64,000 nucleotides of DNA from Hormoscilla sp. GM7CHS1pb (GTDB lineage: Bacteria; Cyanobacteriota; Cyanobacteriia; Cyanobacteriales; Desertifilaceae), in contig JACONN010000002.1 of NCBI GenBank assembly GCA_014323675.1, positions 2,090,001 to 2,154,000 on the forward strand. Direction: 5' to 3'. Shown in pieces: positions 45,998 to 55,387 of the stretch (position 1 is the first letter of the stretch; the number at the start of each line of letters is the position of its first letter). The position numbers were made by a program, and so were the translations under genes. The notes below the pieces were generated by a model, which had not been told where the DNA came from, did not search any database, and was given only the letters and a program-made list of their open reading frames with translations.

Positions 45998-46996
45998 ATG
46001 ACTCGATTAGTTCACGATCAATTTGCCAAGCAATATTTCTCAGAAGTATTGAATCTCCTGGGGGAAGTCGAAATCAGCAAAGAAATAACCTCGGAAGTCA
46101 GACAAATAGATATTTTTTTCATCCCTGGTCCTGATGCGGCAGCCAAGGCAGAACAGATAGGTGTGCTGGGACGCTTGGCCGCCAACGGTGCCGCAGGTTT
46201 TGAGGTATTCCGCAATGCGGTCGAAAAAAAAGAAATTCGTGAATGTATGGGCAAAATGTATGACTATCATTCATTATTAGATCGCCAGGCAAGACGAGAA
46301 AAGAGATCCATAGCAGAAGCAGAATTCCCTCATCTGTGGATCCTCACTCCGACAATTTCTGAGGAAATACTGCAAGGCTTGCCAGTGAAACCGGATACAG
46401 AGAACGGGATGAGAGGCATATATTCTCTGGGAGAATGCTTAAAAACCGGTCTGATAGCTATTCATCAACTACCCCGTACCCCAGAAACAATGTGGTTGCG
46501 AATAGTAGGGAAGGGTACGGTTCAAGAGCAAGCAATGAAAGAACTAAAAGCACTCCCAGAGGATAACCCATTACGGGAGAATACGCTAGAATTACTGTAT
46601 GACCTGCTTTTGGTCTTAGAAGCACGTCAACGAAATGAAGCAGATCTGGATGAAGAGGATCGAGGTTTGATTATGAAATTATCTTCTGTGTACTTAGAAC
46701 GACTGAAAACAGCTACTGAGGAAGGTATCCAGCAAGGACTCCAGCAAGGACTCCAGCAAGGGCTCCAGCAAGGGCTCCAGCAAGGGCTCCAGCAAGGGCT
46801 CCAGCAAGGGCAGCAAGGACTCATGAGGGAACGCCAGTACATGATCGAAAGTATGCTGCGTATGCGCTTTGGTGAGATCGATCCGCAACTCGAAGCAATT
46901 ATCCCGCCATTATTAGCATTATCGGCACCAGAATATACCCCCCTCCTGCTGGAGTTATCTCGTGAAGAATTGTTGGCGAGGTTTGGAGGTGGTTAG
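45998..46996 (+). CDS. Rpn family/DUF4351-like PD-(D/E)XK nuclease-related protein
   Basis: This 332-residue protein begins MTRLVHDQFAKQYFSEVLNL, then LGEVEISKEITSEVRQIDIF, the start seen in many cyanobacterial recombination-promoting nuclease-like proteins. The C-terminus has a run of GLQQ repeats (residues ~245-272) from a 12-bp DNA repeat, followed by the DUF4351-like ending RMRFGEIDPQLEAIIPPLLA. Relatives are thought to be DNA nucleases linked to transposition, but catalytic residues were not clearly identified here. It shares its promoter region with the antitoxin gene at 47578. Confidence 0.7.
   Translation: MTRLVHDQFAKQYFSEVLNLLGEVEISKEITSEVRQIDIFFIPGPDAAAKAEQIGVLGRLAANGAAGFEVFRNAVEKKEIRECMGKMYDYHSLLDRQARREKRSIAEAEFPHLWILTPTISEEILQGLPVKPDTENGMRGIYSLGECLKTGLIAIHQLPRTPETMWLRIVGKGTVQEQAMKELKALPEDNPLRENTLELLYDLLLVLEARQRNEADLDEEDRGLIMKLSSVYLERLKTATEEGIQQGLQQGLQQGLQQGLQQGLQQGLQQGQQGLMRERQYMIESMLRMRFGEIDPQLEAIIPPLLALSAPEYTPLLLELSREELLARFGGG
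46735..46812 (+). repeat. 12-bp coding tandem repeat (GLQQ)
   Basis: CAGCAAGGACTC or CAGCAAGGGCTC repeated about six times encodes QQGL. The copies are almost identical, so the copy number probably varies. Confidence 0.9.
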
Positions 46997-47271
46997 TGGA
47001 TAACTGACAACCTACAACTGACAACCCACATCGAGAACTGATCCCAATACTTCTCGGTTTGGGAGTTGGGAGTAGGGAGATGGAAGAACATGGCTGCGCT
47101 CCCAGCGCAGCGCTATCCGTTCTGTGTTTGCTCTCCCCATTCCTCACTCCCTACTCCTCACTATCTTTTGAGGTATGGGAACCGGCACTGGTGGCTGTCT
47201 AGTTAAATAGAAGCTCGAATGCTCTCTGTATACCTTACGAGTATACCTTACGAGTTAATGGGAGAATGAAA
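46997..47271. other. Spacer with low-complexity words and an inverted repeat
   Basis: It contains CAACTGACAACC-type words, GGGAGTTGGGAGTAGGGAG near 47061 facing CTCACTCCCTACTCCTCA near 47144 (imperfect inverted repeat), and a direct duplication TATACCTTACGAG at 47228-47253. No gene is seen. Confidence 0.65.
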
Positions 47272-47481
47272 ATGTGGAAAGATGAAATACTCGAAGAAAT
47301 TCACAAAATTCGAGAAGAACACGCCAAGGCTTTTAACTACAATTTACAAGCAATCTGCGAAGATATGCGACGGAAGCAGGCTGAGAGTGGCAGACAAATC
47401 ATTTCAAAACCTCACCAAACAACCCCGTCAGCGGAAGCCACACAAAAACTCGGTGCTGTCGGCTTAATCGCTCCCATATAG
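47272..47481 (+). CDS. Small conserved hypothetical protein
   Basis: ATG at 47272 (MWKDEILEEIHKIREEHAKA) is preceded by GGGAG at a good distance, which favours it over ATG 47266. The 69-residue product continues FNYNLQAICEDMRRKQAESG. The WKDE-I-EEIHKIREE-A-FNYDL pattern is very common in cyanobacteria, usually beside toxin-antitoxin genes, and may be an antitoxin-like helix protein. The last 20 residues (QTTPSAEATQKLGAVGLIAPI) look non-native, perhaps repeat-derived. Confidence 0.7.
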   Translation: MWKDEILEEIHKIREEHAKAFNYNLQAICEDMRRKQAESGRQIISKPHQTTPSAEATQKLGAVGLIAPI

Positions 47482-47510
47482 GCGATCGCGCCAATTTCAG
47501 CCAATAACAT

Positions 47511-47577
47511 GCGCATTCCCTGCTAGAATCACCCGAACGAGATATAATATAGCAGTTTACTGACACCAAGATAGTCC
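47511..47577 (+). promoter_or_regulatory. Duplicated promoter region, copy B
   Basis: Matches 45935-45997 over about 60 bases, with TATAAT at 47543-47548 in place of TACAAT and the same ATAGCAGTTTACTGACACCA leader. The palindrome of copy A is decayed here (CCTGCTAGAATCACCCGAAC). Confidence 0.6.
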
Positions 47578-47823
47578 ATGTCTACTTATAACCAGGTACT
47601 CAGCCTCGCAAAAAACCTCTCGTCCTCCGAGCAACTGCGACTGTTATCGGAATTAGCTCTGCAGCTTCGTGACTCGTGGCTAATGGCATCGGACCCCGAT
47701 CGCAGTTTGGGAAAATCGGTAAAATCACCCTTCGCAGGGAAAAATAAATGGCGGGGCTTTTTGCCAGAACGGGTCGATGCTTTGGAGTTCCAGCGAGCAA
47801 TTAGGAGAGAATGGGGTGAGTAA
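47578..47823 (+). CDS. Putative antitoxin preceding a damaged PIN toxin
   Basis: This 81-residue protein reads NQVLSLAKNLSSSEQLRLLS, ELALQLR, and then a basic stretch GKNKWRGFLPERVDALEFQR. This style of small helical protein often precedes PIN toxins in cyanobacteria. Its stop overlaps the GTG start of the vapC relic by eight bases, supporting an operon. The toxin is broken, so this gene may be a solitary antitoxin. Confidence 0.7.
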   Translation: MSTYNQVLSLAKNLSSSEQLRLLSELALQLRDSWLMASDPDRSLGKSVKSPFAGKNKWRGFLPERVDALEFQRAIRREWGE

Positions 47824-48050
47824 TCGATATCTGCTGGATACAAACATTTTCATCTATTACTTCAATGATAATCCAGTAGTGCTGCCTATCATTGAGGAAG
47901 TTGAGGCAGGAGTTGCTATGGGATTCTACTCTCCGATAACTTGGTTTGATTGCTGCTTCCGCCTTAGTTGAGGGGTGTACGTTGGTAACTCGTAATGTTG
48001 GGGATTTTAGACGCATCGATGGGTTGAGTGTGTTGAACCCGTTTGAATAG
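47816..48050 (+). pseudogene. VapC-like PIN toxin with an internal deletion
   Basis: GTG at 47816 starts SNRYLLDTNIFIYYFNDNPV, the first PIN motif with its catalytic Asp, and continues to SPITW. There the frame shifts, and the remaining DNA reads LIAASALVEGCTLVTRNVGD then FRRIDGLSVLNPFE, the C-terminal PIN motifs. About 50-60 residues in the middle, including the Glu helix, are missing. The relic keeps both ends, as the MscS and nitroreductase relics do. Confidence 0.8.
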
Positions 48051-48278
48051 ATGCTATTAGTCGGTTTCAACCGACTTTAGCTATTAGCAGGGGGTTGGAA
48101 CCCCCTGCGGGTGAAGATAAGGATATTTTTTGTTCCGTGATGAATTAGAACTGGCGATCGCCCATCATCCCGATCGCCCAAATGCCGTACCCTGTAAACA
48201 ATGATATGGGCACGGCATCGGAAATGTTTCGGTTTTGTGCCCCGGCAAGATCGGCGATCGCATCCTTTGAGTTCGACC
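48051..48278. repeat. Spacer with two dispersed palindromic families
   Basis: GTCGGTTTCAACCGACTTTA plus GCTATTAG and the CAGGGGGTTGGAACCCCCTG hairpin (48061-48110) relate to 32540-32585. ATGCCGTACCCTGTAAACAA with GGGCACGGCATCGGAAATGT (48182-48230) relates to 49209-49255. Confidence 0.75.
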
Positions 48279-49125
48279 TTAAATCAGATTAAGTATCTGG
48301 TTAATAACGCGATCGACATCTCTAACAAGTAACCCTGCTTCTGTCAAACTTATCTGGTCTTTAGGAGATTTATAATCATTCTCACCTTGAAATTCCGGAT
48401 AAAGAAACTTACTTCTATAACCAGTTTTTTCTACGCGAATGATTACCGCAGCAATACTCTTGACATTGACTGAAATAGCTAAATTTTTCTTGCAGAGTCT
48501 CAGAAACATTTATAATTTGGTTTCGTGGTTAAGAGGGATGCTACTTTTGAAATGAACGATGACAGCAACAGCAATAGACTCCAAAGCATGATAAGCGAGA
48601 AACCCAATAACTTCCGGTGTATTGATTTCCTGAGATTGATGCTGCTTGGCACTATCTAGATATCGCTGCGCTATTTCTATGTAAGCCTCTTTTTGCTTCA
48701 TACAGTCTGACACCATGCTTGAGTTGTTCGGTGAAAATAGTAGGTCTGGCTTGAAATTCCTGATAGCTGACATTATTGAGAATCGGTAAAATCAGGTATT
48801 CCACGTAAAAATCTGCTAACACCTCAGACAGTTCCCAAGTGATTTGGTAATCTTCCTTAAAATCACCGAAGATAAAAAGATTGACAATTTCGCGTTCTTT
48901 CTTTTGGAACACGATATTCTGATGTTCTAGCTTCTCATAGTCTTGATATAAATCTTCGATCGCAATCAAATCAACGGTTGATAATTTCTCAATCCTGTCC
49001 CCCTGTTCGGCGATGCTGCGGTGAATAAATTGGTAAATGCCCAGAAAGTCATCTACATAGGATTCTACATCGCTGGTGACAGCTTGGATAGTCTCAATAA
49101 TCTTGTCTTTGTCTATAACGGCCAT
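48279..49125 (-). CDS. HEPN-like hypothetical protein, fuller paralogue, with frameshift and stop
   Basis: From ATG at 49125 (MAVIDKDKIIETIQAVTSDV) the protein runs to EQLKH, then one extra base near 48711-48715 breaks the frame. In the next frame it reads SDCMKQKEAYIEIAQRYLDS and VIGFLAYHALESIAVAVIVH, a HEPN-like helical pair. After HETKL there is a TAA at 48510, yet the same frame continues FLRLCKKNLAISVNVKSIAA to QILNLI at 48279. The native protein is probably about 280 residues. The frameshift and nonsense codon may be error or decay. It is the empty-site reference for the 15-base element in its paralogue. Confidence 0.6.
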
Positions 49126-49508
49126 TTTTCCATTCCTGCTCAGATAATTCTATCATAACACTTGAGGGATAAATTGCTCATCGCCCATCCGTCCAGGCGA
49201 TCGCCCCTCTGCCGTGCCCTATAAACAATGGTAGGGGCACGGCATCCAAAATGTTTCGGTATCAATGATAATGTAACAGCCGCCGTGCCCCGGCATCAGT
49301 TAAATGGGGGTCGGGCCATACAAATTACTGTAGATGAGTATTTTTACTGATTGACAGAAGAAAAATACTCATTCATAATGGAGTAGATGTTTTGTTCTGC
49401 CGAGCCGGAGTTAGTCCACAGTTGCTGGCTAACTGCCCCTAGACAGGAGTGATCGTGTAGTTTCAGTCTAAGATATAGTTCGACATTCTTCAGCAAGAGT
49501 TGAAAACG
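49126..49508. repeat. Spacer with the GGCACGGCATC repeat
   Basis: CTGCCGTGCCCTATAAACAA, GGGGCACGGCATCCAAAATG and GCCGCCGTGCCCCGGCATCA (49208-49302) form a long dispersed repeat also seen near 48180. The remaining 200 bases before the next gene hold no clear element. Confidence 0.7.
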
Positions 49509-50327
49509 ATGAGCAATCCAACACCACCAAACAATTCTAATGTTAAAGGCGCAATCATAGCGGCATTGATAACTGCTTTTGCTTCATTTGCCGCTGTTTT
49601 TTTAATTTTTTACTTAAACAATGGGACCTCAAATGCGACAAGGGTAAATACAGACCCATCAGAGGAAATATCTCAACTACGTGAGGAACTTGAAGAGGTA
49701 GAAAGGCAACAGAAATTAAAAATTAGGGAGAAGATTTTTAAAAATCAAGACAATGGAGATGATGGTGTGTATATTGAAATAAGCTATCCAGAAGTCTATG
49801 GAATGAGTGATGCTGAGAAGCAACGCAAAATAAACTATCATATAAGATTATCTGCTTTTGCCTTTGAAGAAGGGCAAAATATTGAAGAAGACTATGACTC
49901 TGGCTCTGTTCAATCCGCCTATGAAGTCAAAGAGAATAACGACGAATATATAAGTATATTGTTCCGTTATTCTCTTTACTTTGGAGGACCGTATGTGCAT
50001 TACGGACAAAGTTCAGTGAATATTAATATTGCTTCAGGAGAACCATTTCAGCTCAAAGATTTATTTAGACATGGATATAAAGATGAATTATTTAAGCTAA
50101 TTAAAGAATCTTTTAGAGATAGGAATGTTTGTGGGGGAGGGTGGACGTCGTTGAAAGGTGTTAATGGAAATGAAGACTTTACAATCAGCAGGGTTAATAT
50201 TGAAATTCACTACGATCGAAATGAGGCACTTGCGGGGAATTGTGGTGCTGTAACTGCAATTATTCCGTTAAGGAAATTAGAACACTTAATTAATCCGAAT
50301 GGACCATTAGGTTATTTGTCTTATTAA
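49509..50327 (+). CDS. Membrane-anchored DUF4163/DUF3298-like protein
   Basis: From ATG at 49509 (MSNPTPPNNSNVKGAIIAAL) the 272-residue protein has one N-terminal transmembrane helix (GAIIAALITAFASFAAVFLI), a short coiled coil (EEISQLREELEEVERQQKLK), and a domain reading YIEISYPEVYGMSDAEKQRK, AYEVKENNDEYISILFRYSL, HYGQSSVNINIASGEPFQL and KDLFRHGYKDELFKLI. These match the DUF4163/DUF3298 (PdaC/RsiV-like) beta-alpha domain usually found outside the membrane. Members bind or modify cell-wall components; the role here is inferred only. Confidence 0.75.
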   Translation: MSNPTPPNNSNVKGAIIAALITAFASFAAVFLIFYLNNGTSNATRVNTDPSEEISQLREELEEVERQQKLKIREKIFKNQDNGDDGVYIEISYPEVYGMSDAEKQRKINYHIRLSAFAFEEGQNIEEDYDSGSVQSAYEVKENNDEYISILFRYSLYFGGPYVHYGQSSVNINIASGEPFQLKDLFRHGYKDELFKLIKESFRDRNVCGGGWTSLKGVNGNEDFTISRVNIEIHYDRNEALAGNCGAVTAIIPLRKLEHLINPNGPLGYLSY

Positions 50328-50399
50328 GTTATTGAGTTGCTGTGAATAACATAGTATTCCAGTAAAGTTTTAGGGTGCATCCCATATTTGCAAATCAAG

Positions 50400-50540
50400 C
50401 TGTAGGGGCGAAGCATGAGGGCGATCAAATCACATCAAAGAGCGAAAGATTTACTTCTCTCATGCTTCGCCCTGATCGCCAAACCAGGATGCCTTCGATA
50501 CATACCTTAACAAATAAGGCAGGCAAGATGCCTGCCCTAC
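50400..50540. repeat. Two palindromic repeats downstream of chlH
   Basis: GTAGGGGCGAAGCATGAGGG with TCATGCTTCGCCCTGATCG (50402-50480) is the family found inside cobN. AAGGCAGGCAAGATGCCTGC followed by CCTACGG (50516-50540) is a relative of the GACAGGCGAGACGCCTGTCC family. One of them may act as terminator for chlH. Confidence 0.8.
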
Positions 50541-50546
50541 GGTATT

Positions 50547-53500
50547 CTATTCTACACCTTCAATCCGATCTTCCACCTCCTGATACAACTCCCGCAACCG
50601 ATCCAAATTACTCTCCGATGTCTCCCAATAACCCCGTCCGTTCACCTCCAACAAGGTCGTGACAATCTTCCGGAACGAATGGGGATTCATATTCATCAAA
50701 CGCTGACGCATAGCTTCATCTTCAATGAAGGTACTATTCACGTCCTCGTACACCCAGTTATCTACCGCACCTGCCGTCGCACTCCATCCCATTGTATTCA
50801 CCAAACGCTTCGACAGTTCCCGCACTCCTTCATATCCGTGTGACATCATCCCTTCGTACCATTTCGGATTTAACAACTTCGTCCGCGCATCTAAACGCAC
50901 CGTTTCTGATAATGTCCGCACTTGCGCGTTCGCTGTCGTCGTATCCGCTATGTATGATGCCGGTTGCTTCCCATCCCCCCGCAAACTCGCGATCGTCTTC
51001 GTCGGGTCGCTATCGAAGTAATGGGATACATCCGTCAGGGAGATCTCCGAAGAATCCAAATTTTGGAAAGTTACTTCCGCAGTCTTCAGCGCTGACTCGA
51101 AGATCCGCCGATCTTCTCCCATCATACCCGGATTATCCGAGTCGAAGGCAAAGGATTTCCGTTTCAGATACATTTCCTGCAACTCCGACTCCTCTTCCCA
51201 GGTGCTGTTCTCTACCGCTAAGTTCACGTTCGCCGCATAGGAACCCGATGCATTAGAGAACACTCGCGTCGCCGCCTGGCGCAGGTGAATGCCCATTTCT
51301 TCTGCTTGCTGCAAGGCATGTTTGCGGACAAAATTTTGAGTCAGGGGTTCGTCCGCCTCCGCTGCCATCTTCACTGCTTTGTCTAGCAGGTTCATCTGAT
51401 TGATGAATAGGTCCCGGAACACCCCAGAACAGTTGATCACTACATCAATGCGCGGACGCCCTAACTCTTCTAACGGGATCAGTTCCAGTTTGTTCACCCG
51501 CCCTAAAGCATCCGGTACCGGTTTCACCCCTACCATCCACATCACTTGCGCCAGGGACTCTCCGTAGGTTTTGATGTTGTCCGTCCCCCACAAAACTACC
51601 GCGATCGTTTCTGGATAGGACCCGCCCTCGTTCCCTGGCTCTGCCTGGGAACGTTGCCGTTCTAACAGGCGATCGACCACAATCTTAGCGGACTTAACTG
51701 CTGCTAAAGTGGGGATAGATTGGGGGTCGAGGGCGTGGATATTCTTACCCGTAGGCAAAACATCCGGGTTGCGGATGGGGTCGCCCCCGGGACCGGGCAA
51801 GATATATTCCCCTTCCAAGGCCCGCAACAAAGAACCCAATTCTAAATCAGCACAAACCTGTTGCAGGCAGAATTCCAGATAGTTAAACAGAGGTTTAATG
51901 GGTTCCGGGTCAACCTGAGAGTAACCTGCATCATCCAATGCTGCCATCCAAGGGTTCTTCTTGCCGATATTCAAGAAGTTGAGTTGGGAAACCTTCGAGA
52001 CCCGTCCCTCCGCGTCCGTCCTTTCTTTTACCAAGGCCTCCACAGCGGCGCGAGTTGCTTCCGTAATGTTTTGCAGCAACTCCACATCCTCTAATATGCC
52101 CAAGTCATTGTTTTGATAAATCTCATCCAGGTCCCGATCGATCGACTCCGCAATCATCCGGGGCAAACTCTTGATGCCTTCTTCCTCTCGGTCTAAACTA
52201 GCAATGTTCACCAAGGTCGCGATCGCCTCTTGGGCAGTCGGGGGTTTGCCAATCACGTGCAACCCGCAAGGTAAGAGACGGGACTCAATCTCCATCAACT
52301 TGCCATAGACCTTACCCACCAAGGTATCCCGTTCTTCGGGACTCATCTCCTTGGCATCCTTCTCGGGCAAAGCGATATCATTCTCCAGATTCACCAACCG
52401 ACATTTATCCATAATCGTATTGACGATCGGGACGCCGCGTCCAGTATCCTTGAGAGTTTGATAGGATCCGATCAACTCGGACAATTCCTGCAACCCCTTG
52501 TACAACCCCGCATTTTCCGCCGGGGGGGTTAAATAGGAAATAGTTTCGGCATAACTGCGGCGCTTAGCAATAGTTGCCTCAGAAGGATTATTAGCCGCAT
52601 AGTAATAGAGATTGGGAATGCTACCAATCAGATTATCCGGGTAACAATCCCCGGACATGCCCATCTGCTTGCCGGGCATGAACTCCAGGGAACCGTGAGT
52701 GCCGAAGTGCAAGACTGCATCCGCTTGCCAGAGATGTTCCAAATAGCTATAATAAGCAGCAAACCCGTGATGGGGACTGGCAGAACGGGAGAACAGCAAG
52801 CGCATCGGGTCCCCTTCATAACCAAAAGTCGGTTGTACCCCAATAAACACATTGCCGAAATGCTTGCCGTAGATCAGCAAGTTCTGGCCATCGCTGTTCA
52901 GATGTCCCGGAGGCGGACCCCAGTTTTCCAGCAACCGTTCCGAGTAGGGCGTCAGTTTCTCGTACTCTTCCACCGACATCCGGTAAGCAATATTCAGTTC
53001 TGGAGTGGCATACTGGGCCTGGGCGTCGTGAATGACTTCCTCCATCAGGGCCTCAGCAGACTCCGGCAACTCGGGAATATCGTAACCATTACCCTGGAGT
53101 GCCCTCATCGCTTCATAGATGCTGCCAAATACGTCCAGGTACGCCGCAGTGCCCACGTTCCCCTTATCCGGCGGGAAGCTGAACACCGTGATGGCAATGC
53201 GTTTCTGTAACTTCGGTTTCCGGCGCAGGGTGGCCCACTTCACCGCCCGTTTCGCCACTGCTTCGATCCGGTCCTGGAGGGCGATCGCCTTCCCAGTGTA
53301 GCTATCCCGTCCCGACATGATGATGGGTTCGATCGCCCCATCCAGTTCGGGAATAGCAATTTGCAGGGCCACTTGAATGGGATGGAGTCCCAAATCGCTA
53401 TCTTCCCATTCTTCGGTAGTTTGAAACACCAGGGGCAAAGCTACCATGTAAGGGCGGTTCAGGCGCTTGAGAGATTCGATGGCCTTGGGATGGTCTTGTC

Positions 53501-54539
53501 GGGCCGGGCCTCCCACCAAAGCGAACCCAGTCAGGGAGACCACCGCATCCACCAAGGGAACGGCACTCTTACCCAACTTATCCCAGAAATAAGCATTCAC
53601 GGGCTTAGAAAAATCCAAACCCCCGGCAAATACCGGAATTACCCGGGCTCCCAGGGCTTCCAATTCCTGTACCATAGCCACATAATGGGCATCATCTCCC
53701 GTGACCAAGTGAGTCCGTTGCAGCACCAAACCCACGCAGGGGGCCAGAGGGTCTTTCAGATCCTCGGAGATATCATCCCGGTTGTTGTACCAGGTGAGAT
53801 ATGCCTTGACATCCTCAAACATCTGGGGGGCCAGAGGATGCCAAACTCCCATATCCGGATAGACCACTGGCGGGGCGAAGGTCAACTGCTGCCGTTCTTT
53901 GAGAACGTAGTTATTCGCCAACATCAGCAGGAAGTTTTCCAGATTCTCCGCCGAACCCCCCAACCAGTATTGGAAGGAAAGCATGAAGTTGCGGGCATCC
54001 TGGGCCCGGTCCATGGGCATGTACTTGAGGATTTTCGGTAGGGTTTGCACCACCTTCAGCATCGAGTCCTGGAACGACGAACCCGACTTTTCCTTCCGCT
54101 TGCGCATGAACTGAGCGATCGCGCTTTTACTTTGCCCCAGGTTCTCCATGGAGAACCTGCCCATTTTATTCAGGCGCATCACCTCGGGCATGGAGGGGAA
54201 GACGATCGCCACATCCAGGTTATCCCGGTGGGGTTCTACCGCCGCCGCCACCTTTTGGGCCAAATCTTCAATGAAAATCAGGGAAGCAATGAATATATTG
54301 GCATTGGCGACATCTGCTTGAAAAGCTGCGTAATTTTCCGGGTCGCGGAGTTCCTCGATCAGATAACCGCTCAGATTCACCGCCAGATTGGGGTTATGTT
54401 CGTTAATAGAGTTAACTGCTGCCGACAGAGCACTTTGGTACTGTGACTCTAGCACCACATATACCACCGAGATCGACTTGCGCCCCCCGAGGCGTTCCGG
54501 GGCGATGTTGCGAATGGTGGACTTGACAGTTGTAAACAT
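50547..54539 (-). CDS. chlH: Magnesium chelatase subunit H
   Basis: This 1,330-residue protein inserts Mg into protoporphyrin IX together with ChlI and ChlD, the first committed step of chlorophyll synthesis. The sequence shows the N-terminal [80 protein letters not shown] and [40 protein letters not shown] and the C-terminal [20 protein letters not shown]. Length is normal and there is no frameshift. Near 51626-51653 a palindromic repeat is read in frame as RSQAEPGNE between VVDRLLERQ and GGSYPET, a slight extension relative to what I expect of the family. Confidence 0.97.
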   Translation of the reverse strand: MFTTVKSTIRNIAPERLGGRKSISVVYVVLESQYQSALSAAVNSINEHNPNLAVNLSGYLIEELRDPENYAAFQADVANANIFIASLIFIEDLAQKVAAAVEPHRDNLDVAIVFPSMPEVMRLNKMGRFSMENLGQSKSAIAQFMRKRKEKSGSSFQDSMLKVVQTLPKILKYMPMDRAQDARNFMLSFQYWLGGSAENLENFLLMLANNYVLKERQQLTFAPPVVYPDMGVWHPLAPQMFEDVKAYLTWYNNRDDISEDLKDPLAPCVGLVLQRTHLVTGDDAHYVAMVQELEALGARVIPVFAGGLDFSKPVNAYFWDKLGKSAVPLVDAVVSLTGFALVGGPARQDHPKAIESLKRLNRPYMVALPLVFQTTEEWEDSDLGLHPIQVALQIAIPELDGAIEPIIMSGRDSYTGKAIALQDRIEAVAKRAVKWATLRRKPKLQKRIAITVFSFPPDKGNVGTAAYLDVFGSIYEAMRALQGNGYDIPELPESAEALMEEVIHDAQAQYATPELNIAYRMSVEEYEKLTPYSERLLENWGPPPGHLNSDGQNLLIYGKHFGNVFIGVQPTFGYEGDPMRLLFSRSASPHHGFAAYYSYLEHLWQADAVLHFGTHGSLEFMPGKQMGMSGDCYPDNLIGSIPNLYYYAANNPSEATIAKRRSYAETISYLTPPAENAGLYKGLQELSELIGSYQTLKDTGRGVPIVNTIMDKCRLVNLENDIALPEKDAKEMSPEERDTLVGKVYGKLMEIESRLLPCGLHVIGKPPTAQEAIATLVNIASLDREEEGIKSLPRMIAESIDRDLDEIYQNNDLGILEDVELLQNITEATRAAVEALVKERTDAEGRVSKVSQLNFLNIGKKNPWMAALDDAGYSQVDPEPIKPLFNYLEFCLQQVCADLELGSLLRALEGEYILPGPGGDPIRNPDVLPTGKNIHALDPQSIPTLAAVKSAKIVVDRLLERQRSQAEPGNEGGSYPETIAVVLWGTDNIKTYGESLAQVMWMVGVKPVPDALGRVNKLELIPLEELGRPRIDVVINCSGVFRDLFINQMNLLDKAVKMAAEADEPLTQNFVRKHALQQAEEMGIHLRQAATRVFSNASGSYAANVNLAVENSTWEEESELQEMYLKRKSFAFDSDNPGMMGEDRRIFESALKTAEVTFQNLDSSEISLTDVSHYFDSDPTKTIASLRGDGKQPASYIADTTTANAQVRTLSETVRLDARTKLLNPKWYEGMMSHGYEGVRELSKRLVNTMGWSATAGAVDNWVYEDVNSTFIEDEAMRQRLMNMNPHSFRKIVTTLLEVNGRGYWETSESNLDRLRELYQEVEDRIEGVE
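51626..51653. repeat. GTTCCCAGGC-type palindrome inside chlH
   Basis: CCTCGTTCCCTGGCTCTGCC followed by TGGGAACG is the palindrome family found at 24231, 25137-25180 and 37505. It lies in the coding frame of chlH. Confidence 0.85.
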
Positions 54540-55387
54540 GATCCTTATGATTGCGCGTTCTCTTCAACCGGTCCCCTAAAAGACCGAATCCTTTAAGGGG
54601 CCTAAGAGTTCTTTTAACATAAAAAGCCTACCAGTGAGTATTTTTGCCGCGTTATTACATATTTTGTAAAGAAAGTTGTCACGTTTCTTTACATTTATTT
54701 ACAAATCTGGGAGTATTTAATCTAGTTGATTGAAAAATTTACATATCAACCTCTTGACAAAAGAGTAGGCACCGCCCACGAGGGACTGCCGGCACCGCCC
54801 AGCAAGCATCGCCCATCATTCAAGCGTTGTCCTCGGAAAACTTAAAATGGGGCAAATCAAATATATACAATGAACAGTTAAATCTGTCATGGCCAGGCAG
54901 CAAGCTGCGACCAATACCCTCGCAGCTTGCGAGCAATACCCTCGCAGACTGCGAGCAATACCAGATAACCAGCTGCGCTTTAGCATCCGCTCAGGCAGTC
55001 TCATCCAGGGACTAAGGCCTGGATCCGTTCTCAAATTGCAGTAAGTGTAGGGGTTAAAGCTACAGCTGGTCGGCACCAGAGTATAGATAGAAGGAGCTAT
55101 ACGTTACAAAAACATTTTTTTACGAGCCGAAACTATTGATATACATGGGTTGAGCGCATTTTCATCTCCAAGAAAAAATTTTTTCTCAAAACCCTTGACA
55201 AAACGCAATCAAGTTAGTTATGCTATATTCAGGTAGGGAAACAACCTCATACCCAAGTCACAAGCCAGGACTCCAATACTCCTGACAACCACTAGGGCAA
55301 GCCAGGCACCGGTGGAAACACCAAAAGGAACCGGCGACCCCAGAGATGATGAAAAGCAAAATTAGCCAAAATTGGCGGAGGATCCTT
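54540..55387. other. Gene-free region between chlH and the dockerin-like gene
   Basis: Divergent genes face away from an 850-base spacer. It includes a tandem set of CTCGCAGCTTGCGAGCAATA-type units (54890-54965), a CACCGCCCA repeat pair at 54770-54800 and AT-rich stretches near 54620-54750 upstream of chlH. A promoter-like pair near 55195 is described separately. No ORF here is convincing. Confidence 0.65.
55195..55224 (+). promoter_or_regulatory. Candidate promoter of the dockerin-like gene
   Basis: TTGACA (55195-55200) and TATGCT (55219-55224) with 18 bases between; TATATT overlaps just downstream. The distance to the ATG at 55388 leaves a leader of about 155 bases. Confidence 0.5.

Noticed and set aside
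53361..54041. Plus-strand open frame of 226 codons
   Set aside because: Shadow of chlH on the opposite strand; composition is dominated by His, Arg and Gln.
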